This document shows, piece after piece, positions 16,587-26,458 of a stretch of DNA of 35,995 nt. Origin of the DNA: Eggerthellales bacterium. Its GTDB lineage: Bacteria > Actinomycetota > Coriobacteriia > Coriobacteriales > Eggerthellaceae. Location: assembly GCA_029006935.1 (NCBI GenBank), contig JAQXGX010000118.1, forward strand, positions 1 through 35,995, in the 5' to 3' direction. Made by a program: the position numbers and the translations under genes. The number at the start of each line of letters is the position of its first letter. Positions within the stretch are counted from its first letter, which is position 1. The notes beneath the pieces are model-generated. The model saw only the letters and a program-made list of their open reading frames with translations, searched no databases and was not told the origin of the DNA.

Positions 16587-18134
16587 ATGGGAACGCGCAG
16601 GTACGGGTCCTTCAGGGTGTGGAGCGCCACCTTGCGGGGCGTGGAGGCGGTTCCGGTCCAGGTGGAGGTGGTGATCAGCGCCGGCATGCCCTCCTTCTGC
16701 ATAGTGGGGATGCCGGATGCCGCCATCCAGGAGGCAAGGGAGCGGATCCGGGCGGCGTTGCGTGCCTGCGGCTTCGACATGCCCCGGGAAAAGACCGTGG
16801 TGAACCTGGCACCAGGATCGTTGCGAAAGACGGGGTCTGGCTTCGACCTGCCCATTGCCGTAGCCCTGCTGGCAGCTACCGCCCAGATCAATCCCGCCCA
16901 TGTGCTGGACCGCCTGCTGGTGGGAGAGCTTTCCCTGGCGGGGGAGGTGCGCACGGTTCCGGGGCTTCTGGCCTATGCCCTGTGCGCCCGCGCCCATGGC
17001 CTGGGGTTCGTGTGCGCTCCGCCTGTCACCGAGCTTCCCTCCCTTTCCGGCCTGGAGCAGCTGCGGGTGCAGGGGCTGGGGGACTTTCGCAGGGACGAGC
17101 TTGATCCAAGCGCTCCTGGCAATCATCGGTGGTGCGCAGATCAGCCTGATTTTCGCGAAATCGCCGGTCACGAAGGGGCCAAGCGCGCCCTTCAGATTGC
17201 TGCCGCCGGCGGCCATGGCGTGCTCATGATCGGTCCCCCGGGTTCGGGAAAGACCATGCTGGCCGAGCGCCTGCCCTCCATTCTGCCGCCCCTTTCCGAA
17301 CGGGAGATGATAGAGTCAGCCGTCATCCATTCGGTGGCAGGGGAAAGCATCGCCCCCATCATGGCTGGTCGGCGTCCCTTCCGGCAGCCCCATCATTCCA
17401 CCTCTGCCGCGGGGCTGGTGGGAGGGGGGAACCCCCTGCGCCCCGGGGAAGCCACTTTGGCCCACAACGGCGTGCTCTTCCTTGACGAGCTGGCCGAGTT
17501 CAAGCCCTCGGTACTGCAGTGCATTCGCCAGCCCTTGGAGTCGGGGGTCATAAGCATTGCCCGGGCCGACGGCAAGGTCAGCTTTCCCGCCCGGTTTTCG
17601 CTGGTGGGGGCGGCAAACCCCTGTCCCTGCGGCTTCAGCGGCGATCCCGACCGCACCTGCAGGTGCACGGACAAGCAGGTGGTCACCTACCAGAACCGCA
17701 TGGGCGGGCCGCTGCTGGACCGCATGGACATGCGCATCGACGTGCGCCGCATCCCCTCCGAGCAGGTGCTCAGCGCTGGCCAGGGAGTGAGCTCCGAAGA
17801 GCTCAGGGCCGGAGTGGAGCAGGCGCGGGCCTTTGCCGCGGAACGCCGTCGAAGCCAGATGCGAAGGCGGGACCAGGCGGAGGGAGGGGTTGAAGGGACG
17901 GGCGGCAGCGGGCGAAACGCCCCGCAGCAGATCATCGAGTCCTGCTGCCTCACCTCCACCGCCCGGCAGCTGCTGGAGCAGGCGGCTAAGGCCTACGCCA
18001 TGAGCGGGCGCGGCATGGTGCGCACCTTGAGCGTGGCCCGCACCATCGCCGACCTGGATGGCCGTGCCCGGGTGGAGGAGGCGGACATTGCCGAAGCGCT
18101 GTCCCTTCGGCTTCAAGACGTGGATGCAAGGTGA
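16587..18134 (+). CDS. comM: YifB/ComM family Mg-chelatase-like AAA+ ATPase
   Basis: A 515-residue protein with an N-terminal ChlI-like domain (FCIVGMPDAAIQEARERIRAAL), a AAA+ module with Walker A GPPGSGKT at 216-223 and Walker B LFLDELAEF (D300, E301), the family CPCGFSGDPDRTCRC cysteine motif, and a C-terminal lid (RTLSVARTIADLDG). ComM proteins are hexameric helicases that promote branch migration during natural transformation in proteobacteria; orthologues are widespread and often sit next to dprA, as here. The start ATG has an AGGGG site. The stop region contains the strong AAGGAGGT that serves dprA. Confidence 0.93.
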   Translation: MGTRRYGSFRVWSATLRGVEAVPVQVEVVISAGMPSFCIVGMPDAAIQEARERIRAALRACGFDMPREKTVVNLAPGSLRKTGSGFDLPIAVALLAATAQINPAHVLDRLLVGELSLAGEVRTVPGLLAYALCARAHGLGFVCAPPVTELPSLSGLEQLRVQGLGDFRRDELDPSAPGNHRWCADQPDFREIAGHEGAKRALQIAAAGGHGVLMIGPPGSGKTMLAERLPSILPPLSEREMIESAVIHSVAGESIAPIMAGRRPFRQPHHSTSAAGLVGGGNPLRPGEATLAHNGVLFLDELAEFKPSVLQCIRQPLESGVISIARADGKVSFPARFSLVGAANPCPCGFSGDPDRTCRCTDKQVVTYQNRMGGPLLDRMDMRIDVRRIPSEQVLSAGQGVSSEELRAGVEQARAFAAERRRSQMRRRDQAEGGVEGTGGSGRNAPQQIIESCCLTSTARQLLEQAAKAYAMSGRGMVRTLSVARTIADLDGRARVEEADIAEALSLRLQDVDAR

Positions 18135-18145
18135 AGGAGGTCCGC

Positions 18146-19171
18146 ATGGACGTAGATGAGCTGGGAAAGGGCCCAGCCCTGGGCTTGGGGATGGAGCCCC
18201 AGGGGAGCGTGATGGAAAAGGAGCCGGCGCGAAGAAGCCATAAGCAGCGGGGCTTCACCCGCTATGGAGGTCCGAAGCTGCGGGGGCTGCGCCACGTGCT
18301 GGAGCTGGGCAGCCCAGACTATCCGCCCCAGCTGGCCCAGATTCCCCGCCCTCCCAAGAACCTGTACGTAATCGGGAGCCTGGAGGCGCTGCAGCCGGGC
18401 CTGGCGGTGGTGGGCGCGCGGAAGGCCACGCCCTACGGGCTAGGGTGCGCACACCGCTTCGCGGCATTGGCGGCGCGCAAGGGCATTCCCATCGTGTCCG
18501 GCGGTGCGCGGGGCTGCGATGCCCAGGCTCATCGTGCCGCCCTGGAGGAAGGGGCTCCCACGGTGGCGTTTCTGGGTGGCGGCTGCGACGAGCTGTATCC
18601 GCCTGAGCACTACGCGCTGTTCCAGCAGATCGTGGACGGGGGAGGAGCGGTGGTGTCGGAGCAGGAATGGGACTTCCCGGCGCTGCCCTGGACCTTCAGG
18701 GAAAGAAACCGGCTTATCGCGGGCCTTGCCCGGGCCACGCTGATCGTGGAGGCGGGCTTGCCGTCGGGGACCTTCTCCACCGCAGACGAGGCCGCCCAGG
18801 CGTCCCGAGAGGTACTGGCGGTGCCCGGGTCCATCTGGTCCGCAGCATCCCGAGGGACCAACTTCCTGATCAGCGAAGGAGCCCAGGCGGTGTTCGACGA
18901 CCAGTCCTTCGAGCGCACCCTGCTTACCTTGTACGGTGCCCTGGCCGACCCCGGCGGGTCAGACCAGGGGCCCATGCCGGAGGAAGATCCGCTGACGGCG
19001 GCGCTGCTGGCGGCTCCCTGCCACAGGGATCAGCTGATCTCCGTTGCTCAGGGAATGGGGCTCAGCTTGCGTCAGGCCCATTCCCAGGTGGCTCTGAGGC
19101 TGGCTGAGCTGGAGTCCTCTGGGCGAATTGCCCGGTATCCTGACGGGCGCTACGGCCCCGCGGGCCGCTGA
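18146..19171 (+). CDS. dprA: DNA-processing protein DprA
   Basis: Loads RecA on incoming single-stranded DNA in natural transformation; present in many bacteria not known to be competent. The Rossmann-like core has VVGARKATPYG, SGGARGCDAQAHRAAL, FRERNRLIAGLA and EAGLPSGTFSTADEA. The C-terminal ~60 residues resemble the winged-helix DML1 domain (HRDQLISVAQGMGLSLRQAHSQVALRLAELESSGRIAR). The track's GTG at 18131 overlaps comM, but ATG 18146 sits 5 bases after AAGGAGGT and is the likely start. The first ~50 residues are charged and not conserved. The usual isoleucine in SGxAxGID is cysteine here (GCD). Confidence 0.92.
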   Translation: MDVDELGKGPALGLGMEPQGSVMEKEPARRSHKQRGFTRYGGPKLRGLRHVLELGSPDYPPQLAQIPRPPKNLYVIGSLEALQPGLAVVGARKATPYGLGCAHRFAALAARKGIPIVSGGARGCDAQAHRAALEEGAPTVAFLGGGCDELYPPEHYALFQQIVDGGGAVVSEQEWDFPALPWTFRERNRLIAGLARATLIVEAGLPSGTFSTADEAAQASREVLAVPGSIWSAASRGTNFLISEGAQAVFDDQSFERTLLTLYGALADPGGSDQGPMPEEDPLTAALLAAPCHRDQLISVAQGMGLSLRQAHSQVALRLAELESSGRIARYPDGRYGPAGR

Positions 19172-19173
19172 TT

Positions 19174-19182
19174 TGCTAAGCT
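19174..19182 (+). promoter_or_regulatory. Possible extended -10 for leaderless trmFO
   Basis: TGC-TAAGCT reads as an extended -10 (TGn plus a hexamer keeping T1, A2, T6). It ends 6 bases before ATG 19189, and no Shine-Dalgarno precedes any of the candidate starts. The arrangement is the same as that of the 25435 gene, but the hexamer is weak. Confidence 0.3.
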
Positions 19183-20550
19183 ATGCCTATGATGAAGAAC
19201 GTGAAGATAATCGGAGCAGGGCTTGCGGGCAGCGAAGCCGCGCTCCAGCTTGCCCGCAGGGGCATTCGGGTCACTCTGGTGGAGATGCGTCCCCAGGTGC
19301 CCACGGCTGTCCACAAGACCGACGCCTGCGCGGAGCTGGTCTGCTCCAACTCCCTGAAGTCCACCAAGCCGGAAAGCGCCGCGGGCATGCTCAAGGCCGA
19401 GCTTGCCGCGCTGGGCTCCTTCCTGTACCAGGTCGCCCTGGAAACCCAGGTGGCCGCGGGAGGTGCCCTGGCGGTGGATCGCGATCTGTTCGGCCAGGGG
19501 GTAACCCGCCTGGTCCAGGAGCAGGACCTGATTACCTTGGAGCGGCGGGAAGCCGTTTCCGCGGAGGAAGAGGCCCGGGGCTTTGATGCGCTGCTCCTGG
19601 CTACCGGCCCTCTGACCAGCGATGCCTTGGCGGAAAGCCTTCGCCAGCTCACGGGGGCGGACCACCTGGCCTTCTACGATGCCGCGGCGCCCATCGTCAT
19701 GGCGGATTCCCTGGACATGGAGCGCCTGTTCCGCCAGAGCCGCTATGAGGAGGGTGCCGGGGATTACCTGAACGCCCCCTTCTCCAAGGACGAGTACGAG
19801 GCGTTCATCGAGGAGCTTCTTTCGGCTGAGCGGGTGATCGCCAAGGACTTCGAGACCAAGGACCTGTTCCAGGCATGCCAGCCCATCGAGGAGATAGCCC
19901 GGTCGGGCAAGGATGCGCCCCGCTTCGGCCCCCTCAAGCCCGTGGGCCTGACCGATCCCCGAACGGGGCATCGTCCCTGGGCTGCCCTGCAGCTGCGCGC
20001 GGAAGACGCCCACGGCGGCTGCTACAACCTGGTGGGCTTCCAGACCAACCTGACCTTTCCTGAGCAGCGCCGGGTGTTCCGCATGATCCCCGGTCTGGAA
20101 AACGCCGAATTCGCCCGCTACGGGGTCATGCACCGCAATACCTTCATCGAGGCTCCCAAGCTGCTGGATCCCACCTTGCGCCTGCAGGGCGCGGATGCGC
20201 TGTGTTCGGCCCCGGTGTTCGTGGCGGGTCAGCTTTCCGGCACGGAGGGCTACGTGGAGGCCATACGCTCCGGCTTGCATGCAGCCTTGGGGATCGCGGC
20301 TCTGCTACAGGGCAAGGAGCCCGTTCCGGTACCCGTGGACATGGCCTTCGGCGCCTTGCTGGACTATGCCACCAACCCCGCGACCGTGGGCTACCAGCCC
20401 TCTCACGTGAACTTCGGGATCATGCGCCCCTTTGAGCAGCGCATTCGCAACAAGCGCGATCGCTACGCGGCCTATGCCGCCCGGGGAGGTCAGGCCCTTC
20501 AAGGCTACGTGGATCGTCTGCGCCAGGAAGGCCTTCTGGAGGAGGCCTAG
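19183..20550 (+). CDS. trmFO: Methylenetetrahydrofolate-tRNA-(uracil-5-)-methyltransferase TrmFO
   Basis: A folate- and FAD-dependent enzyme that makes 5-methyluridine at tRNA position 54. The N-terminal dinucleotide-binding motif is IIGAGLAGSEAA; the two functional cysteines are present as C54 in VCSNSLKS and C232 in FQACQPIEEI. The FAD-binding C-terminal part shows VFVAGQLSGTEGYVEA and VNFGIMRP. The 455-residue length is normal. Three ATGs lie close together (19183, 19189, 19192) without a ribosome site, so the exact start is open. xerC follows within 2 bases, as is common, which supports cotranscription. Confidence 0.96.
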   Translation: MPMMKNVKIIGAGLAGSEAALQLARRGIRVTLVEMRPQVPTAVHKTDACAELVCSNSLKSTKPESAAGMLKAELAALGSFLYQVALETQVAAGGALAVDRDLFGQGVTRLVQEQDLITLERREAVSAEEEARGFDALLLATGPLTSDALAESLRQLTGADHLAFYDAAAPIVMADSLDMERLFRQSRYEEGAGDYLNAPFSKDEYEAFIEELLSAERVIAKDFETKDLFQACQPIEEIARSGKDAPRFGPLKPVGLTDPRTGHRPWAALQLRAEDAHGGCYNLVGFQTNLTFPEQRRVFRMIPGLENAEFARYGVMHRNTFIEAPKLLDPTLRLQGADALCSAPVFVAGQLSGTEGYVEAIRSGLHAALGIAALLQGKEPVPVPVDMAFGALLDYATNPATVGYQPSHVNFGIMRPFEQRIRNKRDRYAAYAARGGQALQGYVDRLRQEGLLEEA

Positions 20551-20552
20551 GC

Positions 20553-21485
20553 GTGGAGGAGCTGGATCGGGACTTTGCCCGGGGAATAGATGCCTACTGC
20601 AGCTGGCTCACCTACGAGCGGAACTACTCCGCCCATACGGTTCGGGCTGCTCGATCAGACCTTGAGTCCTTCGGGCGGTGGGCAGGGCGAAAGGGACTCG
20701 ACCCCTTCCGTCTTACGCTGCGGCAGGTTCGCGGGTTCCTGGCGGAGCTGGACCGGGCCCAGTACGCCCGCTCAACCATCAACCGCCGCCTGAGCACCCT
20801 GCGGCGCTTCTTCGGCTATGCCCAGACCTTCGGGCTGTGCGAGGCCAACCCTGTGGCGGCGCTGCAGGGGCCCAAGCAGCCGCGAACGCTGCCTGCGGTT
20901 CTGCGCAGGGCGGATATGGAGAAGCTGCTGGCGGTGCATGCCGCCGTGGGCCCGGATGGAAAGCCGCGGGAGCAGACCCCTGCCGACCTGCGGGACCAGG
21001 CCCTTCTGGAGCTGCTCTACGCCAGCGGCCTGCGGGTTTCCGAGGCGGCGGGCCTTGACGTCAAGGACGTGGACCTTTCCCAGGGTCAGGCCCGGGTCAT
21101 GGGCAAGGGGAGCAAGGAGCGCATCGTGCCCCTGCACGCCACGGCGGTAGCTGCCATCGCCGAATACCTGGAGCGTGGTCGTCCCGTTTTGGCGGTGAAG
21201 CCGGGTGAAAGCAGGCTGTTCCTTTCGTCCCGGGGGAATCCTCTGACTGCTGACGCCATACGCCGCATGTTCAAGGAGTCCCTTCGGGCAGCGGAATTGG
21301 ACGAAAGCCTTTCGCCCCATGCGGTGCGCCATACCTTTGCCACCGATGTTCTGGACGGGGGAGCCGACCTGCGCTCCGTCCAGGAGATGCTCGGCCATGC
21401 TAGCCTCTCCACCACCCAGATCTACACCCACCTGACCCCTTCGCGGCTTCTGGACGCTCACGCTCAAGCGCACCCTCGGGCCTAG
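20553..21485 (+). CDS. xerC: Tyrosine recombinase XerC
   Basis: A 310-residue site-specific recombinase of the kind that resolves chromosome dimers at dif. The N-terminal SAM-like core-binding domain contains YERNYSAHTVRAARSDLESF. The catalytic set is complete: R161 (SGLRVSEA), K185 (GKGSKER), H256 and R259 (HAVRHTFAT), H282 (LGHASLSTTQ) and Y291 (IYTH), spaced as in XerD to within one residue. The GTG start follows a GGAGGAGG stretch at the end of trmFO. The trmFO neighbour and the absence of mobile-element features argue for a housekeeping Xer rather than an integrase. Whether it works alone or with XerD cannot be seen here. Confidence 0.93.
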   Translation: MEELDRDFARGIDAYCSWLTYERNYSAHTVRAARSDLESFGRWAGRKGLDPFRLTLRQVRGFLAELDRAQYARSTINRRLSTLRRFFGYAQTFGLCEANPVAALQGPKQPRTLPAVLRRADMEKLLAVHAAVGPDGKPREQTPADLRDQALLELLYASGLRVSEAAGLDVKDVDLSQGQARVMGKGSKERIVPLHATAVAAIAEYLERGRPVLAVKPGESRLFLSSRGNPLTADAIRRMFKESLRAAELDESLSPHAVRHTFATDVLDGGADLRSVQEMLGHASLSTTQIYTHLTPSRLLDAHAQAHPRA

Positions 21486-21493
21486 CTTTTGCG

Positions 21494-21515
21494 TGGGCGC
21501 AGATTTCTGCGCCCA
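21494..21515 (+). other. Stable hairpin between xerC and uvrA
   Basis: TGGGCGCAG-ATTT-CTGCGCCCA is a perfect 9-bp inverted repeat. No T-run follows on either strand, so it is not a standard rho-independent terminator. It may end the xerC transcript by another route or act as a binding site. A TAGAAT at 21533-21538 just downstream is a possible uvrA -10 box. Confidence 0.5.
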
Positions 21516-21573
21516 AATCCACTCAATCATAGTAGAATAAATGTTCGTATTTTGAGCGGAAGGCATGGTGCAC

Positions 21574-24456
21574 ATGGGACAGAACGAAATCGTGATCAAG
21601 GGTGCGCGGGAGCACAACCTGAAAGACGTTGACCTGCGGATTCCCCGCGATCAGCTGGTGGTGATCACGGGCCTTTCCGGTTCGGGCAAGTCCAGCCTGG
21701 CCTTTGACACCATGTATGCCGAAGGTCAGAGGCGCTACGTGGAGAGCCTTTCCAGCTATGCCCGCATGTTCCTGGGGCAGATGAACAAGCCGGACCTGGA
21801 CAGCATCGACGGACTGTCCCCGGCGGTTTCCATCGACCAGAAGACCACCAGCAAGAATCCTCGCTCCACGGTGGGCACCACCACGGAGATCTACGATTAT
21901 CTGCGCCTCCTGTTCGCCCGGGTGGGCGTTCCCCACTGCCCCGAGTGCGGTCGGGAGATCAGGTCCTCCACCACCGACCAGGTGGCGGACCAGATCCTTG
22001 CCCTGGGGGCCGAGGACGGCAAGACCAAGGCCATGATCATGGCTCCGGTGGTCGCGGGCCGCAAGGGAGAGTTCACCAGCCTGTTCGCCGACCTGATGAA
22101 GGAAGGCTTCAGTCGCGTGCGGGTGGACGGGCAGATGGTCCGCCTGGAGGGCGATCAGATGAAGCTTGACAAGAAGATCAAGCACTTCATCGACGTGGTG
22201 GTGGACCGCGTGGTGCTGAGGGAAAGCGCCCTGACCCGCATCGCCGAGGCGGTAGAGACCGCAACCGCCCTGGCAGATGGGCGGGTGCTGGTGCAGGTCC
22301 TGGGTGCGGACGGCAAGCCTCTGGGGGAGGCCCGGTCCTCTTCCGGTGCCACCGGCGGCCTGGCGGAGGGGGAGCACCTGTTCTCCCTGGCCCTGGCATG
22401 TCCCGAGCACGGTCACTCCATCGACGAGCTGCAGCCCCGGGACTTCTCCTTCAACGCTCCCTACGGCGCCTGTCCCGATTGCGCGGGCATTGGCGTGAAG
22501 GATCAGATCGACCCGGCCCTGATCGTGCCTGACCCTTCCCTTTCCGTGGCGGAGGGGGCTATCGCGCCCTTCAAGACCGGAAACTACTATCCCCAGGTCC
22601 TGCGCGCGGTGCTTCATCATCTGGGACAGAGCGAGGACACGCCGTGGGAAGACCTGCCCAAGAAGGTCAGGGATGCCGTGATGCACGGCATAAAGAACCA
22701 GAAGGTGCGGGTGGACTACGTCACGGTTGATGGCAGGGAAACCTACTGGAACATCGACTGGGAAGGCATCGTTGAGGCGGTGAGCACCCGTTATCGGGAG
22801 GCGCAGTCCGATCGCCAGCGGGAAAAGCTGGGCGCGTTCTTCGCCACCGTTCCCTGCACCAGCTGCAACGGCCAGCGCCTGAAGCCGGAGATCCTTGCGG
22901 TCACCGTGGGAGGCCTGTCCATCCATCAGGTCTGCAACCTTTCCGCGGCCCAGTCCCTGGAGTTCTTCGAAGGGCTGGAGTTTTCCGGTGCCGCGGCCCA
23001 GATCGCAAACCCCATTGTGAAGGAGATCGCGGCGCGCCTGCGGTTCCTGGTTGACGTGGGCCTGGACTACCTGACCCTGGAGCGGGCCACGGCTACCTTG
23101 TCTGGCGGCGAAGCCCAGCGCATTCGCCTGGCAACTCAGATCGGCGCGGGCCTGATGGGCGTGCTCTACATCCTGGACGAGCCCTCCATCGGCCTGCATC
23201 AGCGGGATAACGAGCGGCTGATCGCCACGTTGGAGCGCCTGCGGGACATGGGCAACACGGTGGTGGTGGTGGAGCACGACGAGGACACCATCCGCGCGGC
23301 GGACTTCGTGGTGGACATGGGCCCGGGTGCGGGTGAGCGAGGAGGCCAGGTGGTGGCCGCGGGCACGCCCCAGCAGGTCATGGCCACCGAGGGGTCTCTG
23401 ACTGCAGACTACCTTTCCGGCCGTCGATGCATTCCCGTGCCTCAAGAGCGCCGCCGTCCCGGCAAGGGCTCCGTGGTTATGACCGGCGCCTGCGAGAACA
23501 ACCTGAAGGACGTGACCCTGGAGGTGCCCCTGGGCACCCTGACGGTGATCACGGGGGTATCGGGCTCGGGCAAGTCCAGTCTGATCACCGACACCCTGGC
23601 GCCTGCCCTGGCCAACCGTCTGAACCATGCTCGAAAGCGCACGGGCGCCTACGGGAAGATCACGGGCCTGGAGGGCCTGGAAAAGGTGATCAACATAGAC
23701 CAGAGCCCCATCGGCCGCACTCCTCGGTCGAACCCTGCCACCTATATTGGGCTTTGGGACGACATCCGCGCCCTGTTCGCCTCTACCACCGAGTCCAAGG
23801 TGAGGGGATACGCTCCCGGGCGCTTCAGCTTCAACGTTTCCGGAGGTCGCTGCGAGGCCTGCAAGGGCGATGGCCAGATCAAGATCGAGATGCACTTCCT
23901 CCCTGACGTGTACGTGCCCTGCGAAGTCTGCAACGGAGACCGGTACAACCGGGAGACCCTGCAGGTGACCTACAGGGGGAAGAACATTTCCCAGGTCCTG
24001 AACATGACGGTGGAGGACGCCCTGGAGTTCTTTGCCAACATTCCCGGAATCAAGCGCAAGCTCCAGACCCTGTACGACGTGGGTCTGGGCTACATCCGCC
24101 TGGGGCAGCCCGCTACTACCTTGTCCGGCGGCGAAGCCCAGCGGGTGAAGCTTGCCAGCGAGCTGCAGCGTCTGAGCAAGGGCAAGACCTTCTACATTCT
24201 GGACGAGCCCACCACGGGACTGCACTTCGAGGACGTGCGTCAGCTCATGGTGGTGCTGCAGCGTCTGGTGGACGCGGGGAACACCGTTTTGGTGATCGAG
24301 CACAACCTGGACGTGATCAAGTGCGCGGACCACATCGTGGACCTGGGTCCTGAAGGGGGCGAAAGGGGTGGCATGGTGGTGGCAAGCGGCACGCCGGAAG
24401 AGGTGGCTCGCTGCAAGGAAAGCCATACCGGGCGGTTCATCGCCCGCATGCTCTAG
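21574..24456 (+). CDS. uvrA: Excinuclease ABC subunit UvrA
   Basis: The damage-sensing ABC ATPase of nucleotide excision repair, 960 residues. The first ATPase has Walker A GLSGSGKS (33-40), and signature [16 protein letters not shown] followed by LDEPSIGLH. The second has GVSGSGKS (661-668) and [15 protein letters not shown]. Zinc-module residues are seen in CPECGREI, in [11 protein letters not shown]...CPDCAGIG, and in C760/C763 with C783/C786 ([15 protein letters not shown]). The track uses ATG 21565, only one base after GGAAGG; ATG 21574 has better spacing and I prefer it, although GTG 21568 is also possible. No LexA-type operator is convincing upstream. Confidence 0.97.
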   Translation: MGQNEIVIKGAREHNLKDVDLRIPRDQLVVITGLSGSGKSSLAFDTMYAEGQRRYVESLSSYARMFLGQMNKPDLDSIDGLSPAVSIDQKTTSKNPRSTVGTTTEIYDYLRLLFARVGVPHCPECGREIRSSTTDQVADQILALGAEDGKTKAMIMAPVVAGRKGEFTSLFADLMKEGFSRVRVDGQMVRLEGDQMKLDKKIKHFIDVVVDRVVLRESALTRIAEAVETATALADGRVLVQVLGADGKPLGEARSSSGATGGLAEGEHLFSLALACPEHGHSIDELQPRDFSFNAPYGACPDCAGIGVKDQIDPALIVPDPSLSVAEGAIAPFKTGNYYPQVLRAVLHHLGQSEDTPWEDLPKKVRDAVMHGIKNQKVRVDYVTVDGRETYWNIDWEGIVEAVSTRYREAQSDRQREKLGAFFATVPCTSCNGQRLKPEILAVTVGGLSIHQVCNLSAAQSLEFFEGLEFSGAAAQIANPIVKEIAARLRFLVDVGLDYLTLERATATLSGGEAQRIRLATQIGAGLMGVLYILDEPSIGLHQRDNERLIATLERLRDMGNTVVVVEHDEDTIRAADFVVDMGPGAGERGGQVVAAGTPQQVMATEGSLTADYLSGRRCIPVPQERRRPGKGSVVMTGACENNLKDVTLEVPLGTLTVITGVSGSGKSSLITDTLAPALANRLNHARKRTGAYGKITGLEGLEKVINIDQSPIGRTPRSNPATYIGLWDDIRALFASTTESKVRGYAPGRFSFNVSGGRCEACKGDGQIKIEMHFLPDVYVPCEVCNGDRYNRETLQVTYRGKNISQVLNMTVEDALEFFANIPGIKRKLQTLYDVGLGYIRLGQPATTLSGGEAQRVKLASELQRLSKGKTFYILDEPTTGLHFEDVRQLMVVLQRLVDAGNTVLVIEHNLDVIKCADHIVDLGPEGGERGGMVVASGTPEEVARCKESHTGRFIARML

Positions 24457-24465
24457 GGGCAGGCC

Positions 24466-25410
24466 GTGGATAAGGAAAAAAACACGGCCGTCCAGGCGCG
24501 CTACCCCCACATGGTCAGGGGAATACTTCTGGCCCTTGCGGGTGGTACGTGCTGGGGCTTTTCCGCGACCTGTGCGGAGCTGCTCACCGGGGCAGCGGGG
24601 TTTGCCCTGCCGGTGAACTGGCTGATCTCCATCCGCCTGGTCATCGCATCGGCCATTCTTCTGGGAATCTGCCTGAGCACGTCTGCCAACAGGCGCAACC
24701 TGGCGGGGGCGCTGCGGAGTCGAAGGACCATGGCGGTGCTGGTTGCCTACGCCATCCTGGGCATGCTGCTGACCCAGGTAAGTTACCTGACCACCATCAG
24801 CTACACCAATGCGGGAACCGGCACCTTGCTGGAGTACCTGGGAGCTGCGCTGGTGATGCTGGTCTGCTGCATCCAGGCACGGCGCCTGCCGCGTTTCAGG
24901 GAAATCCTGGGCCTGGTGCTGGCGCTGGTGGCGGTGTACTTGGTGGCCACCAAGGGACAGCCGGGCGTGCTGGCCATTCCCCTGGTGGGCTTGATCTGGG
25001 GTCTGATCTCCGCCCTTTCCCAGATGTTCTACACCGTGCTGCCTGAGGGGCCGACCCAGAGGTGGGGAAGCGTGGTGGTGAACACCTTGGGCATGGTCAT
25101 TGCGGCGGTAGGCGGCATCGTGGTCCTGCAGCCCTGGCACTACCAGGTGGAGCTGACCTGGGACATGGCCTTTCCCATGGTCTGTCTGATTGTGGTGGGC
25201 ACGGTGGTGGCGTTCCTTCTGTTCCTGCAAGGCGTTGCGGAAGCCGGCGCCATGCGCGCCGGCTTGGTGGCAAGCGTGGAGCCCATTTCCGCCATGGCGT
25301 TTTCCGCTCTGTGGCTGGGAACCCCAGTCACCCCTGCCGACCTTGCGGGACTGGTGCTGATCATCATTATGTTGTTCTTGGTCGCTCAGAAAGACCAGGC
25401 GGACCAATAG
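24466..25410 (+). CDS. EamA/DMT family transporter
   Basis: A 314-residue membrane protein with ten predicted helices arranged as two EamA repeats. The first begins ILLALAGGTCWGFSATCAELL, and its last helix includes YTNAGTGTLLEYLG; the second begins LAIPLVGLIWGLISALSQMFY and contains AGLVASVEPISAMAFSALWLG. DMT transporters export metabolites, amino acids or drugs; substrate cannot be predicted. The GTG start is 9 bases after uvrA and has an AGGGGC site, so it may be read from the uvrA transcript. The signature of the second repeat supports a functional protein. Confidence 0.9.
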   Translation: MDKEKNTAVQARYPHMVRGILLALAGGTCWGFSATCAELLTGAAGFALPVNWLISIRLVIASAILLGICLSTSANRRNLAGALRSRRTMAVLVAYAILGMLLTQVSYLTTISYTNAGTGTLLEYLGAALVMLVCCIQARRLPRFREILGLVLALVAVYLVATKGQPGVLAIPLVGLIWGLISALSQMFYTVLPEGPTQRWGSVVVNTLGMVIAAVGGIVVLQPWHYQVELTWDMAFPMVCLIVVGTVVAFLLFLQGVAEAGAMRAGLVASVEPISAMAFSALWLGTPVTPADLAGLVLIIIMLFLVAQKDQADQ

Positions 25411-25422
25411 AACCTTGGCGTA

Positions 25423-25428
25423 TATAAT
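25423..25428 (+). promoter_or_regulatory. -10 box TATAAT, leaderless-type, for the 25435 gene
   Basis: A perfect TATAAT ends 6 bases before the ATG, and there is no Shine-Dalgarno sequence between them (GCGCCT). Transcription would start at or next to the ATG, giving a leaderless mRNA as proposed for azlC. Confidence 0.5.
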
Positions 25429-25434
25429 GCGCCT

Positions 25435-26298
25435 ATGACAATCAGCAGAGAAAAAAAGGCGCTCGTGGTCCTGGCGGCCATGCTTTTGCTCATCACCTCT
25501 TTCGTGATGGCGTACGTCTTTGTGGGCCATTCCCTGAATGCCGCCGTCACCACCATCGATGAAGCCGTGGGATCCCTGGAGGGCTATACCGTCCTGCTCT
25601 TCGAAGGAACCCAAAGCCCTGCCGTGCTCCAGCCCGATGATTCCGACGAAGAAGGGGTCATGGGCTCTTCCCTGCGCCGGGAGGAGCTGGAGACCATCCT
25701 GAACGCGGAAGAGGCCCCCTCATCCGCTCAGGTCCAGGAGGCAGGTCAGAAGAAGGGACAGGATTCCCAGGAGCCTTCCTTCGCAGGATTGGAGGAAGGC
25801 GACCTTTCAGGTGTGTATCGCGAAAACCAGGACGACCTTGAGGCGGGCCTGACCCCCCTGGAGTCCCTGGAGAAGAGCTACCAGGCAAAGGGGGCTTCGA
25901 CCCTGCGCCTTGACCTGGCTCATGCCCAGAAGTACCGGGACGGTATGATCTTGCGGGTAGGATCCAAGCGCATCGGCGTCATGAGCGCCACCAAGGAAAA
26001 GACCACCAGCCGGTCTCTGAAGCGCCTGGTCAGGTATTTCCACAAGCACGGGGTCAAGTGCATCGTCTGCATCAGTAACAGCAAGAAGCTGCTAAAGGAC
26101 GTGGTGGGAATCACCATCGCCGTCCTGACGTACCCTGCCGCCTCTCCCGCCACCAGCGTTTCGGGCCTTCGGGGCACCTCATACGTGCTTCCCCCGGTGC
26201 GGGGGGCGGCGGGAGCTGCCATCATCGGTCCCGGCTACGTGGTGTCCGTGCGCACCCAGCTTCCCTTCCAGCAGGAGGACGAAGAGGATGGCAGGTAG
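25435..26298 (+). CDS. Membrane-anchored protein of unknown function
   Basis: I do not recognise this 287-residue protein. It has a basic N-terminus and one hydrophobic helix (about residues 9-30, ALVVLAAMLLLITSFVMAYV), so the rest probably lies outside the membrane. A strand-like segment GYTVLLFEGT follows. Residues ~60-150 are acidic and polar and look disordered. The C-terminal ~110 residues are compact: ILRVGSKRIGVMSATKE, HKHGVKCIVCISNSKKLL, and a glycine-rich end. The order 'self-consistent beta strand, GVKCIVCISNS, KDVVGITI' faintly recalls calcineurin-like 5'-nucleotidases, but none of their metal-binding Asp/His/Asn motifs is present. It would be a catalytically dead relative at most. 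Codon use matches neighbours. Confidence 0.7.
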   Translation: MTISREKKALVVLAAMLLLITSFVMAYVFVGHSLNAAVTTIDEAVGSLEGYTVLLFEGTQSPAVLQPDDSDEEGVMGSSLRREELETILNAEEAPSSAQVQEAGQKKGQDSQEPSFAGLEEGDLSGVYRENQDDLEAGLTPLESLEKSYQAKGASTLRLDLAHAQKYRDGMILRVGSKRIGVMSATKEKTTSRSLKRLVRYFHKHGVKCIVCISNSKKLLKDVVGITIAVLTYPAASPATSVSGLRGTSYVLPPVRGAAGAAIIGPGYVVSVRTQLPFQQEDEEDGR

Positions 26299-26458
26299 CC
26301 CAGGGCCCTGCCGCTTCTCTTCTGTGGGTCCGGGCCGGGACTTTGCCCTGCTCCTGCTGCCTGCTCGGGCTTCGTCCGCTCCGTGGGTCGTTGCAGGGCC
26401 AAGTGCCTCCCCGCAGCCTCCTGCTTCTTTGCCGAGCCTCCCGAAGATTCCCAGAATG

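Noticed and set aside
20553-21485. Phage or integron integrase
   Set aside because: Sequence, length and the trmFO neighbour match housekeeping XerC; no attachment site, cargo or phage gene nearby.
21494-21515. Rho-independent terminator after xerC
   Set aside because: The 9-bp hairpin is perfect but no T-run follows on either strand.
21528-21556. LexA/SOS box upstream of uvrA
   Set aside because: Only a half-site-like GTTCG is present (ATGTTCGTATTTTGAG); no inverted partner of the known actinobacterial or Firmicute type.
21523-25614. 1363-residue antisense ORF over uvrA and the EamA gene
   Set aside because: A GC-driven shadow frame: composition is Gly/Val/His/Leu-rich with no domain, while the plus strand encodes complete UvrA and a transporter.
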